A stretch of 64,000 bases of DNA from BD1-7 clade bacterium. GTDB lineage: Bacteria > Pseudomonadota > Gammaproteobacteria > Pseudomonadales > DT-91. Positions 27,001 through 34,725 of the stretch are shown here, one piece after another. Made by a program: the position numbers and the translations under genes. The notes beneath the pieces were generated by a model that did not search any database, had not been told where the DNA came from, and worked only from the letters and a program-made list of their open reading frames with translations. The first letter of the stretch is position 1, and every line of letters begins with the position of its first letter. The stretch spans positions 447,002 through 511,001 of the forward strand of contig CACSIO010000001.1 in the NCBI GenBank assembly GCA_902705865.1, written 5' to 3'.

Positions 27001-27102
27001 AGGATCCGGTTTTTTACTGGGGCCACACGCGACGATCAGGCATGCAGTTAGTGCAACTGATGCGCGAAGCGAGTATTGGGTCAGTCGATTTGTTCTCATC
27101 AT
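24031..27102 (-). CDS. Large di-haem cytochrome c lipoprotein with beta-propeller-like region
   Basis: About 1023 aa from ATG 27102, chosen because GAAGG sits 7 nt upstream and the lipoprotein signal peptide (LRASVALTACLIVAC) follows. The frame is open 17 codons further to 27153, and residue numbers here count from there. A Pro-rich linker (PDPAPPAPPPAE) leads to YncE-like repeats such as VGIGPVAVNIAPDGSAWVV and FGDTPRALAVTPDQRTVYVAV, suggesting a beta-propeller. Two c-type haem sites follow: CASCH at about 577 and CEGCH at about 785, plus HMHWRGDRS and QLRNLYTRVGMFG seen in MauG-related oxidases. It ends in KDLDGILNRDD, a calcium-loop-like tail. It is probably a periplasmic outer-membrane-anchored redox enzyme; substrate unknown. 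Confidence 0.85.
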   Translation of the reverse strand: MMRTNRLTQYSLRASVALTACLIVACGPSKKPDPAPPAPPPAEDTRPAYVNFESGPVRPIAKTGNKVLITNTPNRSLEVFTTLPNGDLEHQSTVPVGIGPVAVNIAPDGSAWVVNHISDSISVVRFDQTLPYVDKTLLVGDEPRDIVFANGKAFITTAHRGQHRTHASLQGVDGAGDPALFTSGVSRADVWVFNANDTGSSVGGNPEKIVSLFGDTPRALAVTPDQRTVYVAVMHSGNQTAAVHESVMCHGFEDDNFGNKPCNTLDRISSPEGEANGQLPGGRTAPGVNKDGIPQPWTSMIVQYDNDSGEWRDSKDRNFSNGIRFHLPDKDVFAIDTETLTEVTAYPHVGTTLFNMAINPTSGQIYVSNTEANNSTRFEGPGKVGGSTVQGNIARSQITVIDPSANSVAMRPLNKHINYSAIKAPDSIKDHSVAMPNQMAITADGNTLYTAAMGSDKIAVYPTQDINDDALWDNQGLEFDPTQQNHIDVDGGPAGILLDDARKRLYVYTRFDNSLVSINTDSRQIEARLSLTTPEPQAVIDGRAMLYDAKRSSSNGEAACASCHIYGDGDQLSWNLGNPDSSNARNPQPFPTRKLSSLGCDFVGPNDDSCQLLQIINGDGNLNTIASMKGPMFTQTLRGMSTHGHMHWRGDRSVGYFGTDTAQTLDEKTSFKNFIVAFEGLLGLDIDLPNSVNSGSKSADVITLEQQVDDLADFMLHTQMPPNPIRQLDNSLSASASTGKAFFTGSRRSDGLAQDSRRNGPEQDGVNCEGCHGLDPAKGFYGTRGEIAHGGEIQILKVPQLRNLYTRVGMFGLPDRIGFLPSNTRTHQRDQIRGFGFLHDGATDLLFNFLKGGVFDNGELPCPPGLDARYGCAFNAGHVGIPNDNVRQALVQYLMEFESDLAPIVGQQVTLSSTADDAHLDRLELLMRRASTRFASKILGPNAHECDLVAHGIIDGKAKSYLFMPTNKSFHPDAKSDAILDSDALIERAKTANNHLTFTCEVPGAGHQMALDKDLDGILNRDD

Positions 27103-27176
27103 ACGGAAGCCTTCATAGTTATCTTTTTGAGGCGTTGGCTCGCCTGTAGGCAAATCAAATAATATTGAAACACATA

Positions 27177-27226
27177 TGTATCATATTTATTTTCTACTTA
27201 TGATACAAGAATGCTTCATAATACAA
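27177..27226 (-). promoter_or_regulatory. Inverted repeat, candidate operator upstream of the di-haem lipoprotein gene
   Basis: A perfect 9-bp inverted repeat TGTATCATA/TATGATACA (27177-27185 and 27199-27207, 13-bp spacer) and a third related half-site CATAATACAA at 27217-27226 lie 75-125 bp upstream of the lipoprotein start. The arrangement looks like an operator, but the regulator is unknown. Confidence 0.45.
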
Positions 27227-27412
27227 ATTGTTTAATTTGCGACCGGATTCAGCTTTATGCCCGAGAGCGATCAGCCTTTTTGGCGGGTTGAACATCAAAG
27301 GTGTCAGCAAAACGTCGACTATGTGGTTTAAGCTATAAGTAGGTCAGGTTTTATCCGTGTATTGTTTGAGCGCATATTGGAATGTGCGCGGCATAACCTT
27401 TAAGGAGCGCCT

Positions 27413-28786
27413 ATGCAATGGCACCAGCTGTTGAATCCGTCCCGTCTTGGCGGTAAACCGCCGAAAGCCGAACCCGGGCGCTCGCCGTTTAATTCCGATC
27501 ACGACAAAATCATTTTTTCAGGCGCATTTCGCCGTCTTGCGCGCAAGACTCAAGTGCACCCGATGGCGCAGAATGACCATGTGCATAACCGATTGACGCA
27601 CAGCCTCGAAGTGGGCTGTGTTGGACGTAGTCTCGGTATATTGGCTGGCTTGAAGCTGGCAGAAATCAATCAATTACCTGATGCCGTCTGCGCTGCAGAT
27701 CTAGGGGATATTGTTCAGGCAACGTGCCTTGCGCATGACATTGGCAACCCGCCGTTTGGTCATACTGGCGAAGAGGCGATAAAAAGCTGGTTTATGAATG
27801 CTGGCAATCATCTGCTGCAAAATATGCGTGAAGAAGAAGCCCATGATTTGATTCACTTTGAAGGCAATGCACAAGGTTTTCGGGTGCTAACATCGGTTGA
27901 AAATCACATCAATAAAGGCGGGATGCGCCTCACTTATGCAACGCTTGCCGCGTCGATCAAGTACCCATGGACGTCTCTGCCAGCGGCAGAAGGGCAACGG
28001 CCGCGGGTGCATAAATTTGGTGTGTTTTCGTCAGAGCTTGAGACATTTCATGAGGTTGCAGAGGCGACAGGGTTGTTGTCAAAATCCGGTGACAACTGGT
28101 ATTGCCGTCATCCGCTCGCGCATTTAATGGAAGCGGCCGATGATTTTTGTTACGGCATTTTAGATCTCGAAGACGGTCTGGAGATGGAGATTCTTGGCTG
28201 GGATGAGTTTTTTGAGATTATCGAACCCGTGATTCCTGCCCCGAGCATGAGTGAGATGGAGGCGGACATTCGTCGGCTGAAGAGCACTCGCCGGAAGCTG
28301 CCTCTTATTCGCGGCAAAGTGATTGAAACCTATATCGAAGCCGCATCGGATGCCTTTCTCAAACATCAGCAACAATACCTCGACGGCGATGACACACCGC
28401 TGATTGAGCTTTGTCCGCCGCATATTCGTGACTCGATCAAGGCGGCTAAATCCATAGCCCGGCAACAGATCTATAACCATGCTCGTAAAGTGGAGTTGGA
28501 AATTGGTGCTTACAACGTTATTGCGACTTTGTTAGATGTGATGTGCCATTCGGTTATCGAATGGGTACATGATCGCGACAATATGTCGTTTCGCAGTCAG
28601 CGGGTGTTGGATTTGATCGGCGAACACTCGTTTGATACACGTATTGGTAGTGGTGAGGACCACGGAAAACCCGCAGGTTCGTCGCAAGATTACCTAGCGT
28701 TGCGACGCGTTGTGGATTTTCTCAGCGGTATGACCGACAACTACGCGATTTATCTGGCCAAACAGTTTAATGGTATGGCGATTTGA
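27413..28786 (+). CDS. dgt: Deoxyguanosinetriphosphate triphosphohydrolase-like protein
   Basis: 457-aa HD-domain enzyme expected to convert dNTPs, usually dGTP, to deoxynucleoside and tripolyphosphate. HD residues are visible: NRLTHSLEVGCVGR (His63) and CLAHDIGNPPFGHTGEEA (His108-Asp109). The N-terminal RSPFNSDHDKIIFSGAFRRLARKTQVHP is typical of the dGTPase family, read in parts. LMEAADDFCYGILDLEDG gives the last metal Asp. A strong AAGGAG precedes the ATG. It stands alone between two accessory blocks. Confidence 0.93.
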   Translation: MQWHQLLNPSRLGGKPPKAEPGRSPFNSDHDKIIFSGAFRRLARKTQVHPMAQNDHVHNRLTHSLEVGCVGRSLGILAGLKLAEINQLPDAVCAADLGDIVQATCLAHDIGNPPFGHTGEEAIKSWFMNAGNHLLQNMREEEAHDLIHFEGNAQGFRVLTSVENHINKGGMRLTYATLAASIKYPWTSLPAAEGQRPRVHKFGVFSSELETFHEVAEATGLLSKSGDNWYCRHPLAHLMEAADDFCYGILDLEDGLEMEILGWDEFFEIIEPVIPAPSMSEMEADIRRLKSTRRKLPLIRGKVIETYIEAASDAFLKHQQQYLDGDDTPLIELCPPHIRDSIKAAKSIARQQIYNHARKVELEIGAYNVIATLLDVMCHSVIEWVHDRDNMSFRSQRVLDLIGEHSFDTRIGSGEDHGKPAGSSQDYLALRRVVDFLSGMTDNYAIYLAKQFNGMAI

Positions 28787-28836
28787 ATAGCTCTGTTTAC
28801 TATTTTTCAGGGTTATTATTAGGCAACTGAGCTTTT

Positions 28837-30384
28837 TTATTGGGGTATTTCTGCATTGCTTGTTGTCGTGGGCGTGTAGCTAGAAGCAGAGTCAGAGAGA
28901 TCCGATTCACAGAAGGCCGGTATGTTCGTGTCCAGCATAACGTAAACACGCTCGTCGGCGTTCAGTAACGTATAAAAGCTGTTAACAACAAGGGGCTCTC
29001 GTTGGGAGTGACACAGATCGTTTTTAAACTGAGGTTCGTGTTGTTGGTGGCTTCCAGACCATAAAAACTGTGTGTTTTTCAACCCACGCATTAACAAATC
29101 TCCGGCACTTATCCAGGCGGAGGCTGGGTAGCTGAGTGAACGGATAAACAGGTTTGCTTCGTACACGGTGCTGTTGCGCGGTGCTTCAGCCGGAACACCG
29201 ATTACATAGATTTTTTCTTGATCCAGGGATCGAGAGACCAGATCGTATGTCACCATATTCATGACTGATTCATTGAAATCCTGTTGGTTTTTCAGCGCAA
29301 CGCCCAACTTATAGGACGTAGCAATAGCGACGATGATAGGAAGTATGGCGATGTAGCGCAGCTTAAAGCGTGACCATGACGCCAGCAGTGCCAGCAATAC
29401 AAAGATAAAATAGAACGTAGGCATGGTTCGATAGGTTGGTGTTGGCTCTGACAACAATACAAAAGGGCCAAATAGAGACAGCCACCATATGAATCCACCA
29501 AGAATTAAGCCTGGAATAACCTGCCAGGTCGTCGATGAATGCCGGATGATGTTGGGTATTAATGCCAGCGTCAGCACAACTGATGCAGACAAATAAACAA
29601 GTGTCGGGCCAACCCAGTAACTTGCCAGTATGTTGGAGTAGACCGTCATATTGTTGATTAACATCTGCAGCCCTTCACCCGACAGTGGAATGGTTGACGA
29701 GCGCGAATTTTCGGCCATGTATAGCGCAGGGATTGTTAGGTAGTAGATTACCAACGCACATACTACGTGAAGGGTCACAAGGCACAGTGTGTATAGTGCA
29801 TCTTTAAATCGGCCATCGCGGGCGCGGATCAACCATTCGACGCTAAGCAATCCTAGCGTTACATTGATCATGGGTTGGTAGAGGCAGAGCGTACAAAATA
29901 GAAGAAAAACCGAACTAAGTGATAACCTCCCTCCGTTATTTTGCTTTTTTACACATTGTGTAAATGCCATCACAGACAGTAAAAATGCCAAAGCCATGCC
30001 AAATGCATCAAATCGATATGAGGCATTCGCGAGAAAAAACGGGTTTAGCATCAATAGAGAGGATGCGATCAAACTGCCTTTTCCCTGACGACTTTTCAGA
30101 TATTGATTGAAGCTATAACCAGCTGCTGCCAAGCAAAAGACCGTCAATATTTGGGTAAGTGGTGCAATATCTGGCAAATGCCATGAAAACGCCGATGCAG
30201 CGATACTCTGTACCAAGTCGGCCAATGGGCGGCCTTGAAAATCCCAGCTGCCATAGCCCTTCAGCGATCGTAAAAGGTCATCTCGAAAAAATACATTTGC
30301 GTGAATAATTGGATAGATAAAAATCAGTGAAACAGCGGCAAAGAACGATAATTCACGTTGTTGTTCTGCGTTAATATTGTTCAT
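28837..30384 (-). CDS. GtrII-like glucosyltransferase domain membrane protein
   Basis: 515-aa polytopic protein with about ten hydrophobic segments and a soluble C-terminal part. FFRDDLLRSLKGYGSWDFQGRPLADL near residues 32-57, read in parts, matches the start of the GtrII (PF14264) serotype-conversion family, with acidic DD facing the periplasm. Such proteins transfer glucosyl residues from undecaprenyl-phosphate-glucose to O-antigen or similar glycans. It follows a short GtrA-like gene by 49 bp, but no GtrB is nearby, so the donor lipid must come from elsewhere. Acceptor is unknown. Confidence 0.82.
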   Translation of the reverse strand: MNNINAEQQRELSFFAAVSLIFIYPIIHANVFFRDDLLRSLKGYGSWDFQGRPLADLVQSIAASAFSWHLPDIAPLTQILTVFCLAAAGYSFNQYLKSRQGKGSLIASSLLMLNPFFLANASYRFDAFGMALAFLLSVMAFTQCVKKQNNGGRLSLSSVFLLFCTLCLYQPMINVTLGLLSVEWLIRARDGRFKDALYTLCLVTLHVVCALVIYYLTIPALYMAENSRSSTIPLSGEGLQMLINNMTVYSNILASYWVGPTLVYLSASVVLTLALIPNIIRHSSTTWQVIPGLILGGFIWWLSLFGPFVLLSEPTPTYRTMPTFYFIFVLLALLASWSRFKLRYIAILPIIVAIATSYKLGVALKNQQDFNESVMNMVTYDLVSRSLDQEKIYVIGVPAEAPRNSTVYEANLFIRSLSYPASAWISAGDLLMRGLKNTQFLWSGSHQQHEPQFKNDLCHSQREPLVVNSFYTLLNADERVYVMLDTNIPAFCESDLSDSASSYTPTTTSNAEIPQ

Positions 30385-30433
30385 TTTTATTCTTTACTCT
30401 GCCATGTTGATTAGCTGGCTGATGCCGGAGTTA

Positions 30434-30631
30434 TCAGGTTTCCTGTGTCTTGAAGACAAATTTGTTGGCGATTAAAAAACCAACAATCAGGCTAAAAGCA
30501 GAAAAGAACACAGCGGTAACCAACGGTGGCCATCCCGTTGTTTCTGCAAATACACCGGTTAAGAAGCACAGGGTTTCTATGCAGATGACATAGCTGATAT
30601 AGCGGGGTGTCGATGTGTAGGTATTGACCAT
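30434..30631 (-). CDS. Short GtrA-like membrane protein
   Basis: 65-aa protein with two hydrophobic segments (about 9-27 and 35-56) ending FLIANKFVFKTQET. This matches the C-terminal half of GtrA proteins, whose last helix ends in a ...NKFVFK-type motif. Full GtrA has about 120 residues and four helices, so this is half-size. GtrA is thought to help flip undecaprenyl-phosphate-glucose. The gene is upstream of and likely co-transcribed with the GtrII-like gene. Whether it is a working two-helix form or a remnant cannot be decided from sequence. Confidence 0.6.
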   Translation of the reverse strand: MVNTYTSTPRYISYVICIETLCFLTGVFAETTGWPPLVTAVFFSAFSLIVGFLIANKFVFKTQET

Positions 30632-30851
30632 TCACACCGATGCATATCGCGTTATCAGACCGATCATATTGTTATCGTTATTCATCGTATTGAGTGCCGC
30701 CGGTTAAACGTTTTATCGGTAGGCGAAAACCGCATATTTCGGCAAATGTAAAAAACTGATCATATTATGTCGCTTCGCTAATGTGCACGCAATGAGTATC
30801 ACGTGAGGGTCTTGGCAATCGTGTTGTTCGTTGAGCCGGATGGGATAGTTT

Positions 30852-30883
30852 AGGGCCTTTGTTAACGTGAACACAAAGGCCCT
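30852..30883. terminator. Hairpin after the RND transporter gene
   Basis: AGGGCCTTTGT pairs with ACAAAGGCCCT (11 bp, loop of about 10 nt), 13 bp beyond the transporter stop on the minus strand. There is no good T-tract, so termination strength is uncertain. Confidence 0.55.
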
Positions 30884-30895
30884 TGTGATATTATG

Positions 30896-33214
30896 TTACG
30901 GCTTAGATGGTGCAGGGCCGTTTCTATCCAACACCAGCAACAGTGCAGGTAGCAAAAAGTAGTCATAAATCAGTGCGGCAAAGATAATGATCGCGATCAT
31001 CATGCCCATATTGGCGTTGGCGAGAAATGGCGATAGCGTTAGGCTGCCAAAGCCGAGCGTCAATACCAGTGTCGTCACCAAAATAGCCGGGCCAACGTGG
31101 CGGAATGCGTAACGTACGGCATCCTCGGCGTTGAGCCCTTGCTCCTTGCGTGCACGAATGTATTTGCTCAGAAAGTGCACCGTATCATCTACCACAATAC
31201 CGATGGTGATACAGAGTACGTTCATCAGTGCCAAATTGATTTCGCCATTATAGAGCGCCCAAAATCCAAAGCCGGCAATGCCCGGCAGCATATTCGGGGC
31301 CAGACTGATGACGCCATATTTGAACGAACGCAGAATGCCCATTAGCACTAACGAGATAAAAAACAGCGCGGTAAATGCCGATAACAAACTATTGCCGAGA
31401 ACGTTTAGTGCCAGATGAGACCACATCGATGCGTCGCTGGTACCGTAGTCGCGCATGTATTCTGGCAGGTGTCTTTGTTGCCATGCGTAAATGCGATCTT
31501 GAAGATCAACCATGTTGTTAGCGGGCATGCTGGGTAGGCTAACGACCAAACGTGTGGCGGATTCATCGGCGTTGATTTGGTTGGTGAGATCTTGGCCTGC
31601 GGGCAGCGAAAAATTGTAGAGCAGCAGATACTGTGAGGCGAGTTGGCGATCTTCGGGTACCTGATACCACGCTGAATCATTGGCGTGCATATTACGGTTC
31701 AAGCGTTTGATCACATCCACGTAGGAATGGACGCTGGTAATTTCAGGTTGTTTACGTAGCCACTGGGTAAAAGTATCCAGTGCGTTTAAATAATCCGGTT
31801 CTGAAATGCCTCCCGCACCGATTGCCTGGATGGAATACTGCAAGGTATAAACACCCCCAAGCGCATTATCGAAGGCATCGGTCGAGGTACGGTATGGGTG
31901 TGGCGGTTTGATGTTTTCTGTCATGCGTTCGGTGATGATATTGGTGCTGGCAGCCCAGGCGAGTCCGGCAGAAACCAGCAACGAGACCCATAACATACCG
32001 TGACTATGGCGAATGACTTTTTCACTGCTCCAGTTGCTGATGCGATTCAGAATGGATTCTGCGTTGGCTTTGGATCTTACCGGCATCATCCATAAAAACG
32101 TCGGTAGCAGTGTCAGAGAAAACATAAAGCTGATCACGACGCCGATAGCAACGATATTGCCAAGATCACGTGATGGCTGCATCTCTGAAATATTCATGGA
32201 TAAAAAACCGAGCGCGGTAGTGACGCTGGTAAAAAATACCGGCTGCAGATTGATGCGATAACTCTCGGCCATTGCGGCCATTTTCTCCATGCCGCCGCGA
32301 TAAAACTCCAGATATGCCAGAACGATATGCACGCAGTGCGCAACTGTGGTGATCACCACAATGCTGACCGCAGAGATCGACAGGGGCGATAACGTAATGC
32401 CCAGCCAACTGGCAATGCCTAGGGCACTGACGGCGCAAAAGCTAGCAGTAAATGCGATCGTTAACATCGAGAGCAGGCTGCGCAATAAAATAGCCAGCAG
32501 GGTATAAATCACTAGATACATCAGTGGAATGAACAGTTTAATATCTTCAACAGCTAGCACCATTGTCGTCGCGTTACCCACGACATTGCCGTTGGTATAC
32601 ACATTCAACTCAGGGTATTGCGCACGAATTTGATCCCGTATTTGTTGAACATAGGTCGTCACGACCTGTTTTTGCTGTTCGACATGGCCAAGAGTTTCAT
32701 CAAAGTTGGCCGTCATCACCACGACGGTGGCGTCACCGGCTGGGCTGACTAGGCGATAGCGGGTTGCTGGGTCGTTCAATGCTAGAGATTCAATCGCCTG
32801 AACATCGTCAGCCGATTTATCAGCGGCATCTTCGATCAGGGCTTCAACATAAAGATCATCATCTTCAGCCCAGGAGTGTTGGTAGTTACTGAGGCTTTCA
32901 ACGCGTACCACATGAGGGGCCAATTCCAGCTCTGCTGTAGCGGATTCAATCAGTGCGAGATACTTTTTGTCGCTTAACAGGGATTGGCCGTCTTTGTGTT
33001 GGATCATCAACAGGGCACGGTCGGCATCACCGTAGATGTCAGTGAATGCGCGCCAACGCTGCATATCTGGATGATCTTCGCCGAAAAAGAACGCCGTGCT
33101 GCTGTCGAATGTCAGGTGTTTAAGGCCCGCACTGGCGGCAACCAAAATGACGAGTGAGATAAAAAACCAGCGCCAGCGGGCGTGGAACAGGTGTTGAATA
33201 ATGGCGGATTCCAT
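30896..33214 (-). CDS. RND superfamily (MMPL-type) exporter
   Basis: 772-aa inner-membrane protein with the duplicated RND layout: one helix, a large periplasmic loop (about 35-220), five helices, then a second loop and five helices. TIGIVVDDTVHFLSKYIRAR carries the intramembrane Asp pair of MMPL/HpnN-like carriers, and SAVSIVVITTVAHCVHIVLAY is the first-half counterpart. These carriers use proton flow to move lipids or hydrophobic compounds. It lacks an adjacent membrane-fusion partner. A TetR gene lies 20 bp upstream in the same direction and is the likely regulator. Substrate is unknown. Confidence 0.88.
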   Translation of the reverse strand: MESAIIQHLFHARWRWFFISLVILVAASAGLKHLTFDSSTAFFFGEDHPDMQRWRAFTDIYGDADRALLMIQHKDGQSLLSDKKYLALIESATAELELAPHVVRVESLSNYQHSWAEDDDLYVEALIEDAADKSADDVQAIESLALNDPATRYRLVSPAGDATVVVMTANFDETLGHVEQQKQVVTTYVQQIRDQIRAQYPELNVYTNGNVVGNATTMVLAVEDIKLFIPLMYLVIYTLLAILLRSLLSMLTIAFTASFCAVSALGIASWLGITLSPLSISAVSIVVITTVAHCVHIVLAYLEFYRGGMEKMAAMAESYRINLQPVFFTSVTTALGFLSMNISEMQPSRDLGNIVAIGVVISFMFSLTLLPTFLWMMPVRSKANAESILNRISNWSSEKVIRHSHGMLWVSLLVSAGLAWAASTNIITERMTENIKPPHPYRTSTDAFDNALGGVYTLQYSIQAIGAGGISEPDYLNALDTFTQWLRKQPEITSVHSYVDVIKRLNRNMHANDSAWYQVPEDRQLASQYLLLYNFSLPAGQDLTNQINADESATRLVVSLPSMPANNMVDLQDRIYAWQQRHLPEYMRDYGTSDASMWSHLALNVLGNSLLSAFTALFFISLVLMGILRSFKYGVISLAPNMLPGIAGFGFWALYNGEINLALMNVLCITIGIVVDDTVHFLSKYIRARKEQGLNAEDAVRYAFRHVGPAILVTTLVLTLGFGSLTLSPFLANANMGMMIAIIIFAALIYDYFLLPALLLVLDRNGPAPSKP

Positions 33215-33234
33215 GAAGGCTCCTCAGCATTCGT

Positions 33235-33825
33235 TCAGCGCTTTTTGGCTGATTGAAGAAGAAAAGCGGCGGCATGTTCCATTTGCTGCTGCAAGTTGTC
33301 GTTAGGGTTGTTGGTCCAGTGCAAGGTCACGTTATAGTGCGTGCCGGTCAGCATGCGGTCGAGAAACTCGATATCAAACTGGTCGGATAACGATTGGTGT
33401 TTGCGGCCAACCTCAAGCACCGGCATAAACGTCATGGTCTCTGCGGGCAATTGGTCGTGCGTTGACTGGTTCATCACAAAATTCACTAAGCCTTTGGCAA
33501 GTGCTGGGTAGGCGGTCATCTCATCAGCCAGGCTCTGGTATGCGCGGTTAACGGCGGTATCAAAGTCGCTGGCGTTATTCGCGGCGTCTTCCACCAACCG
33601 GTTGCATAGTCGGATCATCTCATCCGACATATCAGAGAGCAGATCTCGCTTGGTCGGGTAATGGTTATAAAAGGTTTTCTCGGCGATGTCGGCGGCGTTG
33701 GCGATCTCGGCAACGGAGGTTGCTTCGATTGGCTGATCAACAAACAGCAGCGTGGCTGCTTTTTTGATGCGCCCGCGCATGTTTAGCCGATTTTTCTCTC
33801 GACGAGAGAGTGGTTCTGCAGACAT
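33235..33825 (-). CDS. TetR/AcrR family transcriptional regulator
   Basis: 196-aa repressor. The N-terminal helix-turn-helix reads RGRIKKAATLLFVDQPIEATSVAEIANAADIAEKTFYNHYPTKRDLL (in parts; residues about 17-63), followed by an all-helical ligand domain. The ATG at 33825 comes directly after a T6 run that ends an intrinsic terminator, and GAGG in the terminator's distal arm is the only upstream ribosome site. A later ATG at 33780 would cut into the first helix region. It precedes the RND exporter by 20 bp, suggesting local control of that exporter. Confidence 0.9.
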   Translation of the reverse strand: MSAEPLSRREKNRLNMRGRIKKAATLLFVDQPIEATSVAEIANAADIAEKTFYNHYPTKRDLLSDMSDEMIRLCNRLVEDAANNASDFDTAVNRAYQSLADEMTAYPALAKGLVNFVMNQSTHDQLPAETMTFMPVLEVGRKHQSLSDQFDIEFLDRMLTGTHYNVTLHWTNNPNDNLQQQMEHAAAFLLQSAKKR

Positions 33826-33858
33826 AAAAAAGCGCCTCGGCGAATAACGTCGAGGCGC
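33826..33858 (-). terminator. Intrinsic terminator ending exactly at the TetR start codon
   Basis: Read on the minus strand, GCGCCTCGACG / CGCCGAGGCGC forms an 11-bp stem (one G-T pair) with a TTATT loop, then T6, then ATG of the TetR gene. It would end transcripts arriving from the DUF692-DUF2063 operon. Confidence 0.88.
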
Positions 33859-33894
33859 AGTATAAATTTTACAGTCGCACTGTGAAGTTACAGT
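33859..33894 (-). promoter_or_regulatory. Candidate TetR gene promoter and operator
   Basis: On the minus strand a -10-like TATACT (33864-33859) would place the start of transcription near 33852, inside the first terminator arm. Upstream lie three related half-sites on the plus strand: TTACAGT (33869-33875), inverted ACTGT (33879-33883) and TTACAGT (33888-33894). They look like a regulator binding cluster. The -35 is poor. Confidence 0.4.
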
Positions 33895-33912
33895 ATGGCT
33901 ATAAAAGTTATT

Positions 33913-33928
33913 GGGAGGTAACCCTCCC
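33913..33928. other. Small hairpin after the DUF2063 gene
   Basis: GGGAGG/CCTCCC with a TAAC loop, 20 bp past the DUF2063 stop. No T-tract follows on the minus strand, so it is more likely an RNA-stabilising or pausing element than a terminator. Confidence 0.45.
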
Positions 33929-33948
33929 TGAGACCTAAGATGGGGAGT

Positions 33949-34725
33949 TTACAGGGATTGGATCAAACCATCCTTGATCCAGCGCATTAAAGTTGATGCT
34001 GCGATTTGTGGAGCTTCGTCTTCAACCACGTGCTCAGTGAGTGTTTCACACAATGATTCAAAAGAGTCACCGGTAAGCGCCTGCTGCAGCAACAAGTGTT
34101 CTATGTCATTGATATGGCGGAATTCCGTCAAGCGTTCATGGTTACGCCAGATCAGCCAACATTGTTCGGCATTGGAGACTTCTGGTGGCGGGTTTTCTTG
34201 TTTCAGTGCCTGCCAGATATTGACGGCATTGGATGGGCTATTGAATAACTGCACGCTAGGGTGAAAGGTTAATTGGATCCCCGGCCAAGATTCAGGCGCT
34301 AACTGTTGCAGGGTATCCAGCGTGATTCGATGGGCTTCGGGAGCATCAAAAGCAACCAATAATAAACGTTCAAACCTTGCTAGTTCGCTGATCACGGGTA
34401 AGTTGCTGAAAGGCACATGGTTGGCCAAAAACTTAGGTAGCGGGTCGCAAAAGTAGCGCAGTGATGGATTGTCTGAGCGATGATATTGCAAATAGCCGAT
34501 GACCATCTGGTCAAATAAATCATCCCCAAGATAGCTGCCGAGAACCTCGTGGTCGGTCTCGATGGTTTCCTTCAGGCGCATGCGGTAAGCGCTATGGTAG
34601 ATGGACAAACGCTGTTCCGCGTTCAGTGCGCCTTCATCCACAATCAGCGATTGTGCGTCGTTGGGTTGATCTAAAATATGGCCGAGCATTTCACTCTGCA
34701 GGTGTTTCAGGGCATCAAGTTCCAT
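33949..34725 (-). CDS. DUF2063 (BufC/HvfC-like) RiPP maturation partner
   Basis: 258-aa protein. The N-terminal DUF2063 (PF09836, called putative DNA-binding in older annotations) shows LIVDEGALNAEQRLSIYHSAYRMRLKETIETDHEVLGSYLGDDLFDQMVIGYL (in parts; residues about 24-78) and YFCDPLPKFLANH. In MNIO systems this family acts with the DUF692 enzyme, probably by holding the precursor peptide. Its ATG overlaps the DUF692 stop by one base (TGATG), so translation is coupled. It completes a precursor-DUF692-DUF2063 operon; no DoxX-like fourth gene is present. Confidence 0.88.
   Translation of the reverse strand: MELDALKHLQSEMLGHILDQPNDAQSLIVDEGALNAEQRLSIYHSAYRMRLKETIETDHEVLGSYLGDDLFDQMVIGYLQYHRSDNPSLRYFCDPLPKFLANHVPFSNLPVISELARFERLLLVAFDAPEAHRITLDTLQQLAPESWPGIQLTFHPSVQLFNSPSNAVNIWQALKQENPPPEVSNAEQCWLIWRNHERLTEFRHINDIEHLLLQQALTGDSFESLCETLTEHVVEDEAPQIAASTLMRWIKDGLIQSL

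Noticed and set aside
27413-28786. dgt as an anti-phage dNTP-depletion gene
   Set aside because: The sequence is an ordinary dGTPase-like HD protein and no defence genes lie beside it.
28789-28838. AGCTC...GAGCTTTTTT as a terminator between dgt and the GtrII-like gene
   Set aside because: The stem is only 5 bp with a loop of about 35 nt, too weak to call.
33796-33808. CTCTCGACGAGAG palindrome inside the TetR gene as operator
   Set aside because: It lies in coding sequence for RREK-type residues and is not near a promoter; likely chance.
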